From: Azolla caroliniana
Lineage: Eukaryota; Polypodiophyta
NCBI GenBank assembly: GCA_043228905.1
Contig: JBHGNT010000014.1
Location: 17,980,001 to 18,044,000 of the forward strand
Direction of reading: 5' to 3'
Length of the DNA stretch: 64,000 nucleotides
The position numbers and the translations under genes were made by a program. Below the pieces are notes generated by a model, which saw only the letters and a list, made by a program, of their open reading frames with translations, did no database searches and was not told the origin of the DNA. Shown piece after piece: positions 55,105 through 64,000 of the stretch (within the stretch, counting starts at the first letter, position 1; each line of letters opens with the position of its first letter).

Positions 55105-55830
55105 TGTCGATAACATAATCTTTTATGTGAATCTCATGTAGGTCATTCCATCTATCATCTCAATGCCTCAAATGTTTTTTCCAAGCAATAAGGCATATCT
55201 CTCTCTCTCTCAAAGGAAGACAACAACATGTCTTCCTAGCATTAAGTTTCTTCCAAAATTACCTTCTACGAAGAAAGTAGCGAGGTTCAAGCAAAAATTA
55301 CACTTCATTTGAATAATGTGAACATGTCTTCTAAAATGAAGGAATTCAAATTTTTGATTGAACAAACATGTTCTTTCACTAATGTGTTATGAAACTTGTG
55401 TTATTAACCTTTGTTATTTTAATTATAACTATCCACAACCGGCAAAAGCCATTTAGTATGTGAACCACTTTAAACCTCATAATGCAAAAGGTTGAACATT
55501 TACCATGCTAACATAAAAAAGTATCATCTCATTTTGCTAAGGCCTATGATGTTGGCCTTTATGTCTTAATCTAGATTCCAAACCATGTGCATAAAATATA
55601 ATCTTTAACCAATCCCCATCATTTTCAGTTCCTAATGTAACATTTGAACCGCCGAATAAAGCACCAACATGCAAATAAAAGCAAGCCAATCACTGTACAT
55701 GAGTGAACGTATGAGCATGCGTGCTTGATCAATTCCAAGAGGTGCAAATATTACAATTAAATACATGTCGTGATAAAGCAATAATTTAGATGATGGATAA
55801 TATATGCCATGTGCCCATAACCTCCTACGT
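55105..55830 (+). repeat. Dispersed repeat, copy 2
   Basis: Partner of 38104-38790 in the same orientation. This copy has an extra stretch with a CT run (about 55197-55215) absent from copy 1. The pair flanks the GLR gene at a distance of 17 kb. Confidence 0.7.
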
Positions 55831-57146
55831 TCAAACTTCAAGAGAATATCAACACTCAACTATAGTCATGTTTTAATCCAAATATAACGAAACTTTGGGA
55901 AATGATATAAAATACCTTTGATAGTAAAACTATTGTTTCAACATAAAAGTATCAATATTAGGCTTGACAAATAAGCAACGTGATTAGTATAAGATCTAGG
56001 ATTCATATGTATAGTCACACTTTCTCAAGTCAAAAGTGTCTCTTTCTCTAACATCAAGTGTTGCTTGTACATGTTTCAGTGGTCTCGAAGGTTACATTGG
56101 TTTTTTCAAAGACGCAAGCACACTTTCTATGATCTCTATGAGTATATTATTGCAAGTATTCTTATTTTTGGTTCTCATATTTAGACATGGCTTTATATCA
56201 ATGGTACAAAAGGTTCTTTGCATTTACCATTGTCGATGTGACAATAATAGAAGAGGAGTCATGGATTTGAAGACACTCTATGCTAAAAGCACCGTGTGCG
56301 AAAAACCGTAAAGAATAGTGATACACAAATCTCTTTTGGGCAATATGGAATGCGAAATTTGTCTAGTGAAAGACAACATATACAAATGATTGTTGTAAGA
56401 GATAACAATACACATTCCAAAATCTCCCCCAATTGAAAACATGTTTGTATTGGAAAATAGTTCGAGAAACAAAACTAAACAACAATACAAAGTGTAAATA
56501 GTTTGCTAAGTTATCCATGAAACCTATTTATACTTTGGCATGTCCACAAGTAAACATTGAATTGAACTCCAGTCAATTGTGAGATTACTCAATGATAAAG
56601 AGGATGCATCCATATTCACTTTTGGAGATCACATGATCATGCAAAACTTTAGCCACCAAATGGGGACGTGTGTAAGTAGGTATCCTCACGGTGGCACACT
56701 ATCAATAACACTTTTGCTATTTAAATGCTCAGAATTTGTTATGGTTCAACACCAATGACAGCGTGCAAAAAATCGACGAAAGGTGAAACCATGGACAAAT
56801 TTGGTTATTGTAGCAAAAGACGACAATCGAGATGCACACCAATGACATCTATCACGAGTTCATTAAAGATAGATAGATATCTGTTGGTGGTATCGAGTGT
56901 TGGACGTAGTATGACGAGCTTCACCTTCCATTTCATTGCCTCTAGGGACAACTTGAAACAGTCGATACATAACAAGAGGGGGGTCATGAAAGCAAATAAA
57001 CATGTCCTATTAGTGAGGTGAAAGGAACGAGAACCTGTCCAATATAAACTAGGGTGTGGGGAGCAGAGATAGGTCAACATGGATCAAGGCAGGAGTGGCG
57101 ATGTCCTGGTCTACATCGAAGTCGGCCACGAGAACTTGGTCATGCA
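55831..57146. other. Intergenic, nothing identified
   Basis: AT-rich, no credible ORF. Short GATA runs near 56866. Frames at 56036 and 56725 lack features. Confidence 0.4.
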
Positions 57147-57450
57147 TGAAGACCATTGGGAAGTTGGTCATTCGAGAGGGCAATCGGGAGGTTGGCCATT
57201 CAGGAAGGCCATTCAGGAGGCTGGTCATTCAGGAAGGCCATCGGGAGGTTGGTCAAACGGGAGGGCCATCGGGAGGTTGGTCATACGGGAAGGCCATCGG
57301 GAGGTTGGTCATACGGGAGGGCCATCGGGAGGGTGGTCATACGGGAAGGCCATCGGGAGGTTGGTCATACGGGAGGGCCATCGGGAGGTTGGTCATACGG
57401 GAAGGCCATCGGGAGGTTGGTCATACGGGAAGGCCATCGGGAGGTTGGTT
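57147..57450. repeat. 28-bp minisatellite upstream of the CS/SGS gene
   Basis: About 11 copies of a 28-bp unit (consensus CCATCGGGAGGTTGGTCATA then CGGGAAGG). Because 28 is not a multiple of three, and no phase contains a stop, all three plus frames stay open and give cyclically the same peptide. It ends about 260 bp before the ATG at 57711. A run of 13 G follows at 57477-57490. Confidence 0.9.
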
Positions 57451-57571
57451 CATTGATGAGGTGCAGTTTTTGGTGTGGGGGGGGGGGGGGTTGTCCGGAC
57501 AAGTGTGAAACCGAGGAAGAAGATAAGAAGAGGCACATGAATAATCTTAAAACCCCCTGTCCTAAAACCCT

Positions 57572-57615
57572 AAACCTAAAACCTGAACCCTAAACCCTAA
57601 ACCCTAAACCCTAAA
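57572..57615 (+). promoter_or_regulatory. Telomere-type repeats (telo-box cluster) before the CS/SGS gene
   Basis: Several CCCTAAA units, four in perfect tandem near 57588-57615 with imperfect ones upstream. Single AAACCCTAA motifs are known promoter or 5' leader elements in plant genes of translation and cell growth. The position, about 100 bp before the start codon, fits such a role; it could also be an interstitial telomeric insertion. Confidence 0.6.
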
Positions 57616-57710
57616 CGCCCCCAGCACAGACAGCTTCTCAACAGACGCAGACGCAGGCACACGAACGTACAGACAGAGAAGAGAGACACGGGCATAGAGA
57701 TCAGACATAG

Positions 57711-60196
57711 ATGGCCTCCGATCTCCGTTCTGACGTGACAGAGCTCAAGCATCTCCTCAGCCAATCACGGCGCCCCCACGTGCAGGTCTTCCTCTCCTCT
57801 CAAATCGGAAGCCTCGAGAAGGTAATGTACTGATGGCTCTGCGTGTGTATGCATTTTATGTGTGATGCTTTCTTTTTTTGGTTTGATTTTCGTATGTATG
57901 CATATGCGCATTTACTTGTTGCATTTACGTGTGCCTGTTTTTATGTCTATGTTTCTGTTTATTTGTATGTAAAATGTGGATTTACCTTATATGCATATGC
58001 ATATATATATATGTGTGTGTGTCTGTCGTCGTTTCTTTTGTAGGTGTATTTGTATGTTCATGTCTCTGTGTGCATTTGAATGTGTGTGCTTTTGGATGTA
58101 TTTGTATGTCTTGTTCGTGTGCATTTTTATGTATATGCGTATGCCTGTATGTGTTTGTGTTTTTATGGTTTTTGTTGAAAGTTTCCATAAAAAGTTCTAG
58201 GGTATGTTTCATTGATGCATATGCATGTATGTGTTTGTGTTTTTATGGTTTTTGTTGAAAGTTTCCACAAAAAATTTCTAGGGTATGTTTCATTGATGCA
58301 TATGCCTGTATGTGTTTGTGTTTTTATGGTTTTTGTTGAAAGTTTCCACAAAAAAATTCTAGGGTATGTTTCATTGTTTCATTGATGCATATGCCTGTAT
58401 GTGTTTGTGTTTTTATGGTTTTTGTTGAAAGTTTCCACAAAAAAATTCTAGGGTATGTTTCATTGAACCACAACTTATTTATTTATTTGTTTAATATATC
58501 CTTTCGAGGTCTAATTCCCCTTGCTTTTTCAGTAATTTTTTTCACCGATAATTTTCATTGTTTTTTTATATCAAATCTCTCTTCATTTATTTTTCTTGTG
58601 AGATCTTTCAAAGCGGTTTTTATTTCGTTATAATTTTCTTCACAAATACCCCTATTTTTTATTGAAAACATCATTGTCTGATTTTCTAAGCTTCCGGGGT
58701 TTATTGTTACTAATGTCTTTTTATAGCTTGCGACGGAAGCTGAAGTCAGGGCCATCTCACAGAGAAACACTACACCTGAATTGCATTATGTAACACTCAA
58801 TAATCTCTCTTGGGAGCAAGACAATGAAAGAGTAAAGGTTAAGAATTCAAACTTTTTCTACCTCTTTCTCGTGTGTCTAAAAGAAGCTTATTATAAACTC
58901 ATTTTTTGTCATTGTTTTATTGATAGATCACTTCATGACCTAAATAAAACATTTGTAATATCCTTATGAGTAAATAAAAAGCGTATTGTAACTTGAAATT
59001 ATGTTGTGTGTAAATGTATATTTTTATATTGCAAAAATGAAGCTTCTTTCAACCAGGAATTTGGTTTTCTCCATAATTATGAGATTTAGATTTGTTTTAG
59101 AGTCAGAAAAATATAATTTTACCTTGTGAAATGTGGTTTTGATTTTTTGTGTTAATGTGGTTAACCTTACTATGAGTGATTGTGGGTTTGGTTGATAGAA
59201 TTTGATAATGTGGTTGTATCTTGACTTTGTAGATAAGGCTTATTAGTTCAGTTGAGTGAATTGTGTGGTAAAACTTAGTTTATCTGGAGATGAATGGAAG
59301 CTGTTGCTTTTGGATTGGCTGTCTCTTTTATACATAGAAAACATTGATCAATTGTTTAGTTCTATGATTTTAATAACAGCCAAAGTACATGTCATTTTTA
59401 GTTGAAAAACATGAATGATGTGAATCATATGATTAACTATGGCCAAAAGTTGTACCCTAAACCCCAATTTGTGCCAGATTGTAGCCTATACAAGAAACCC
59501 TGTTCCAAAGTTGTTCCATGAACTCTACTTTTTTGGCCAAGTTTGTTGTCCTAGATTCTAAATCTGCTCTTTTGTTTGGCAGATTTATGTGTCATTGGAA
59601 GGTGTGGAGGAAGAGAATGTGACATCCAAATTTGAGGATTGGACATGTGATGTAAAGATCCACAACGTTGGGGGGAAGCATTATCGGTTTTCAATCAAAA
59701 AGTTACACAAAGTCATTGATCCTGATGCTTGTCGTGTCATAATTAAGCCAAAAAGAATAATCATCTCATTGAGGAAGCTCGAAGAGGAGGATTGGAAAGA
59801 CTTGCACTTCAAGGAAGACAAGGTATTTTTATTTTATTTCAAAAGCATTGCACCCCAAATTTGTCTTGATATGTATTCTGTTGAACATATGTTTAATTCT
59901 TCGTTTTGCTATGTCTCGGTTATATTCAAATTTTTGCAATCTAGTCTGAAGAGGAGTCTAAGAAGGAGCCCATGGCCAAATTATTGGAGATGATGAAGGT
60001 ATGGATTCGCCGTAAATATCATTGATACAGTGTCTATTTGTTCTTTTGCCTTTTCTAATCTATATTATTTCTATACATATAGAATATGTATGATGATGGA
60101 GATGATGAAATGAAGAAAACTATATCTGATGCGTGGACAACATATCGATCAACATACAAGCCTGGATTCAAAAAGCCCATAGCTTCGAAAAAATAA
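57711..60196 (+). CDS. CacyBP/SIP-type protein with CS and SGS domains, five exons
   Basis: Homologue of calcyclin-binding protein/Siah-interacting protein, an adaptor in ubiquitin ligase complexes and an Hsp90-related co-chaperone in animals; the plant role is less defined. Exons 57711-57821, 58727-58837, 59583-59822, 59945-59998, 60083-60196, all GT-AG and phase 0, 209 residues. Start MASDLRSDVTELKHLLSQSR is the first ATG after the repeat-rich leader. Residues 1-70 are the N-terminal helical part. 75-154, exactly exon 3, is the CS domain (IYVSLEGVEEENVTSKFEDW, KKLHKVIDPDACRVIIKPKR, ISLRKLEEEDWKDL). 155-209 is the SGS tail (KKTISDAWTTYRSTYKPGF) ending FKKPIASKK. Length is close to the family's usual 210-230. 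It looks intact. Confidence 0.93.
58131..58470. repeat. Tandem repeat in CS/SGS gene intron 1
   Basis: Four copies of a unit of about 80-88 bp (GCCTGTATGTGTTTGTGTTT, then TATGGTTTTTGTTGAAAGTT), starting near 58143, 58222, 58304 and 58392. The last spacing holds an extra GTTTCATT. The copies are over 90% identical. Upstream (57840-58130) is TG-rich low-complexity sequence. Confidence 0.85.
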
Positions 60197-61089
60197 GCAT
60201 TTTGTGGATCTTTTATAGAAACTTATTAAAGTAGTTTTGCTTTAATAAGAGGAACAAGAGGATTATGCAAAAAGGAAAGACCTTGAGAGCTACATCCTTC
60301 TTAATGTGTAGTAGATTATTACTAAATCTAGTTTGTAGCTTAGATTTTTGCTCCGGATACATTTATAGGGTCAATGTGTGGACTGTATAGGCTTGGCTAA
60401 AGTGTTTCTTATGAACAAAAACACAACTTCCCATGTTAATGATCTTCCAAGCGTTTTATTGCGAACAATAATTCATTGTACGAGCGATTGTTTTCTATTT
60501 TGTTTCACTTTCAGTGTGTTTTGGTTGATGAATTGATTTGAGTCATTATTTGTGAATATTTATGATTCACATTGATGGACAGTTGGAAACCTTATTAGTT
60601 CTATAATATATGCATGATTAACCAAATGAAAGATTAATAAGTTCCAAATATGTTTATTAAACACCTTGCATTGGGCTGGAATGTTGCATGTAACTGTTTT
60701 GCTTTACTTTTCTCCTAATTCACCATGTTTTGGTCAAATACCATATCAATGATGAAAGTGCCCCAGAGGTTGAAATAACCTAACATGACAAGCGTTTGAT
60801 ACTTAGCTGCTGACTAATGTGGGGACTACCTTGTGTTTAGTGAAATGCATTATTTGAATGTTGTAACCCAAATAAATGTTCCTTGCCCATACTCTTACCT
60901 TTGCTGTGATTGAGTATTTAAAATATTTGACGACCAGTACGAAGACAAATCTGGGTAATCTTTTGCAAAAAAATCCTTTATGGTATGAGTCTGAACCCAC
61001 GAAAATGGCCCAAAGTGCTTCATCTCCAGAAAAAACTACAAAAATCTTTCAAATTTTAAAACAAATAGGATTAGTCTATATTCTAGGAC
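60197..61089. other. 3' flank of the CS/SGS gene, nothing identified
   Basis: Probable 3' untranslated region for the first few hundred bases; AATAAG-like signals occur but no cleavage site can be set. No ORF with features. Confidence 0.4.
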
Positions 61090-61187
61090 CGTGGGGGTAC
61101 GCATGAAGCTTCCATAGTATAGTTGTACTGCAGTCGCGTTGAAAGCGTAAGGTTGTGAGTTTGATCCTTGTTGGGAGCTACTCATGG

Positions 61188-61226
<39 letters not shown>
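61090..61226 (+). repeat. Possible tRNA-derived SINE
   Basis: TAGTATAGTTGTA (about 61115) resembles an A box and GAGTTTGATCC (61158-61168) a B box. They are about 40 bases apart and followed by a (TC)n tail to about 61222. Proportions suit a short plant SINE. Target duplications were not found. Confidence 0.45.
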
Positions 61227-61227
<1 letters not shown>

Positions 61228-63060
61228 AATATCCCCTTACAGAATTGGATAGAACAAGGTGGCAAGAAGATGATAGATATTAGAGAAAGAAAAGCAAAGA
61301 ATTGTGCATTTCACAAAGGCAACTCCACATGTGTACCCCCATGGTCCTCAACAATATGGTTTTGTCCCCATGGAGTAGAACTAGAAGACTTTGGAATGAC
61401 CTCATGAGTCACAATAGTTTTTGTTGTGACCTTCCCCAATAAAGCATTTGAAAATGTCTTTCCAAAACTTACTCTTAGAATACTAGTTAGCATTGGAGAA
61501 AGGATGACATTTCCAAGACATTAGGAATTGATGGAAAGTACAATTCTTGTTCTCTCAAATGCTTACACTAGCATCTTATACGTTGTTAACCTTAGACCAT
61601 ATTTTTGTGTTAAATGCATTCACTTTCTGGACTTGCATGGCACGAGTTTCAATGTATTCCTTAGAACTTGAAGCAAACTTATGTACCTTCTAATAATTAA
61701 GTATCTCCTCACATACACTATGGACGAAATCACCATTTTGCATATTCATGCTTGAATAGGTTTTGTTGCACCAACATTGGTGATCTAACGCGTGTAGGTT
61801 GAATCATGTATGTTGTATGTTGGTCTAATAACCAACCATCTCACATAAAAGGTTTGTTGCTCCTATTTTAGGAGCCATTGATACCCGCCATCATTCCAAA
61901 TTGAAACATTGCTTGTATATATTGGTGGTTTCAAGTCATTTATGGAATACTTTGAGAATTGGTAATTGGGTTACAATTTGTGAAAGTACCTATGTCACCA
62001 CCAAATGGGGGAGGTAAAGTGAAAATGAACTAACAGGTTGACTATTGGCAATCGATCAATCAAAGCATTGTTCAAGGTTATTTGATAAACTAACTCTTTG
62101 AAGTCATAAAGTTGATCATTGATGCATCATTAATCAATGGTGACATTTTTCATTCGTAGGGTGTACATGAAGAGATTATGGATAACTTGGTCCAATGTAT
62201 TGCTAGACTTAGCTATGTTAGCTAGTTAGGCTAAAAAATTATAAATACTTGGGAACTAATGGGAAATAAATTATGTAGGCTTACTATTTAATATCACACA
62301 CGTTGGGCACCACATAGGGTTTGTAGACCATCGTTGTCCTCAAAGAATTAGACGGCTAAGGCAATCAAGAAGAAGGAAAAATGAAAGAAAAGATGGAGAA
62401 TATATTTCTTCATGCCCTCCTAACGTCGAGTCGTGCTTTTACATGATTGGTTTGATCCTAAATTGCAATTGCTTTTACATGACTGGCTTAGTACTTAATA
62501 TTCAATGCAACCAATCATATACACGACACTTTGTAGCGCCACACCATCATTTCATCACAAACTCTTAAAAGTTCATTTATAGACCATAGACCCCACACAC
62601 ATCTGTGTCAAGGAGTTGAGCAAGTAGAAAATATGCATACCACATTTATAAAGTAGAAGTAAAGCTTGAACATTCCTCGTGCATAATTGCACGGTATGCG
62701 TTTATTCATGATGTGCAAAATAGAAGTCATTAAAATTTATTAGCTTACAATTAAAACTCTTAGAAGACTCATTGATTTTTGAATAAGTAATTGCCCTCCA
62801 CATTCATTGATGTAGGATACCAAAGACCTATATTTGTGCATAGATACATGTCACTGATGATAATCACTCCCATGTGAAATAGATAATGGCATAAAACAAC
62901 TTTAGAATTTTTTCAAGCACCTCGTGCCTGATGTATGAAGAGATGGTTGCCTCACCTCACACGTGGTGTGACACTAACCTCTACTTTAACCAAGTTATGG
63001 ACATTTCGAAAAGTATAGGGAGATTAATTCCATCTAGGGGTATTTCATTGTGCCAGTTAT
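61227..63060. other. Intergenic, nothing identified
   Basis: AT-rich. A 60-codon minus-strand frame at 61311-61493 has no recognisable features. The last five bases (GTTAT) are the left target duplication of the solo LTR. Confidence 0.4.
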
Positions 63061-63944
63061 TGTTGGGAGACAGGTCCCTTCGGATGGGAAGAGAGAAGAA
63101 CAGTGCCGATGAACAAACTTGGCCGAGGCCGATAGGCCGAGGCCAAAACCGGGTGAGGAGTACCCGGCTACGGAGAGCCGAATGGTGCAGACTCGGTGAG
63201 AACCGGATGAGGAGTATCTGGCTATGGAGAGCTGGATGACGCAGACCCGGTGAGAACCGGATGAGGAGTACCCGGCTACGGAGAGCCAGATGACGCAGAC
63301 CCGGTGAGAACCGGATGAGTAGTACCCGACTACAGAGAGCTGAATGGTGCAGACCTGGTGAGATCCGAATGAGGAGTACCCGGCTACGGAGAGCCGGATG
63401 GTGCAGACCCGGTGAGATCCGGATGAGGAGTACCAGGCTACGGAGAGCCGGATGGTGCAAACCCGGTGAGAACCGGATGAAGAGACATATTCATAAATAT
63501 GTTTCTGAGAGTCCATCGAGGCTATATTTGTAAATAGCCGAAAAGTCATATTAGTATAAATATGACTTAGGGCAAACTTTGAGTGACTGTTGGTGGTTGT
63601 CATTTTCTTGTTGGTGCTAGAAGAAGAGAGAGCACGTAACAGTGTACAGAGAGAGAGAGAGAGAGAAAGAGGTCGCTGCCTCTGTTGTAACCGCCGCCTG
63701 TGGCGAAGATCGTGAGCACGAGGTCGTTGCCTCCGTGAACTCACTGTTTGTACATTCAAACATAGTGATAGTTTGCAGCCTGTGGGCTGCCGTGGTTTTT
63801 TCCCTAGTTTGGGTTTTCCACGTAAACATCCTGTGCACTTTTTCTCTCCTTTGTGTCGTGTTTTTCCGTTTCCTGTTTTCTGTGTATGATCCTAAGCTTG
63901 GTTGTGGCCGAGCGTTGCGTATAGGGAGCGTTCAGTTCTCGTCA
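63061..63944 (+). repeat. Solo copia LTR with 54-bp array
   Basis: 884 bp, TGTTGGGAGACAGG at the start, CTCGTCA at the end, flanked by perfect GTTAT duplications (63056-63060 and 63945-63949). The core (AAGTATAAATATGACTTAGG, GGGTTTTCCACG, GTTGTGGCCGAGCG) matches the LTR of the young copia. The array at about 63149-63480 holds about six 54-bp units, the same as at 1344-1702. A GA run is at 63646-63665. Confidence 0.9.
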
Positions 63945-64000
63945 GTTATCTCTATAATGCATGGGAATCCTGTAGGGAAGCTCGAGCAGAGAGACAACGG
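63945..64000. other. Right flank of the solo LTR
   Basis: 56 bases of unassigned sequence after the GTTAT duplication. No primer site follows the LTR, which supports a solo LTR. Confidence 0.5.

Noticed and set aside
57056-57593. Three overlapping ORFs upstream of the CS/SGS gene
   Set aside because: Produced by the stop-free 28-bp minisatellite in all frames; not protein genes.
57843-58258. Cys/Tyr/Val-rich ORFs in intron 1 of the CS/SGS gene
   Set aside because: Low-complexity TG-rich intron sequence, no conserved features.

Overview
This looks like plant nuclear DNA: two intron-bearing plant genes lie in a dense bed of LTR retrotransposons, LINE remnants, microsatellites and CCCTAAA-type telomeric motifs. 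I see no operons, prokaryotic genes, CRISPR arrays or rRNA. The species cannot be fixed from sequence alone; a retroelement-rich land plant, probably a flowering plant, fits best.

Layout. 1-9.0 kb is an old plus-strand Ty3/gypsy element (gypsy-1), broken by a minus-strand non-autonomous relative (LTR, tRNA-Trp-type primer site, gag, repeat-rich ORF, no pol) and by a duplicated LTR/gypsy block, ending in an LTR at 8274-8997. 9.0-12.5 kb holds a degenerate minus-strand LINE ORF1-like region and a truncated plus-strand Ty1/copia. 13.2-37.7 kb is one plant LINE (ORF1 piece, endonuclease, reverse transcriptase, C-terminal Cys/His motif) split by nested insertions. The largest is a 17.5 kb minus-strand gag-only gypsy relative (16012-33502). 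It has itself been split by a near full-length plus-strand gypsy (gypsy-2, 18695-25406) and by a very young, apparently intact minus-strand copia (25797-31111). A composite element (34457-35602) and a solo LTR (36380-37195) interrupt the LINE further on. 38-46 kb holds repeats, a cluster of ORFs I do not recognise, and fragments of other LTR elements.

The cellular genes are a six-exon glutamate receptor-like channel on the minus strand (46087-52105, 948 codons) and a five-exon CacyBP/SIP-type CS/SGS protein on the plus strand (57711-60196, 209 codons). Each has tandem repeats in its first intron and within about 1 kb upstream. The window ends with a solo copia LTR (63061-63944) bounded by a perfect GTTAT duplication.

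The most interesting signal is a gypsy family in which autonomous and gag-only members share LTR ends, primer site, polypurine tract and (where visible) 4-bp target duplications. The autonomous members show an unusual gene layout: a UGA-CGG stop between gag and protease in one lineage but sense codons in the other, a conserved frame change at GATTTTTAG between protease and reverse transcriptase, and a D-H-G protease motif. The gag-only members replace pol with a repeat-built ORF.
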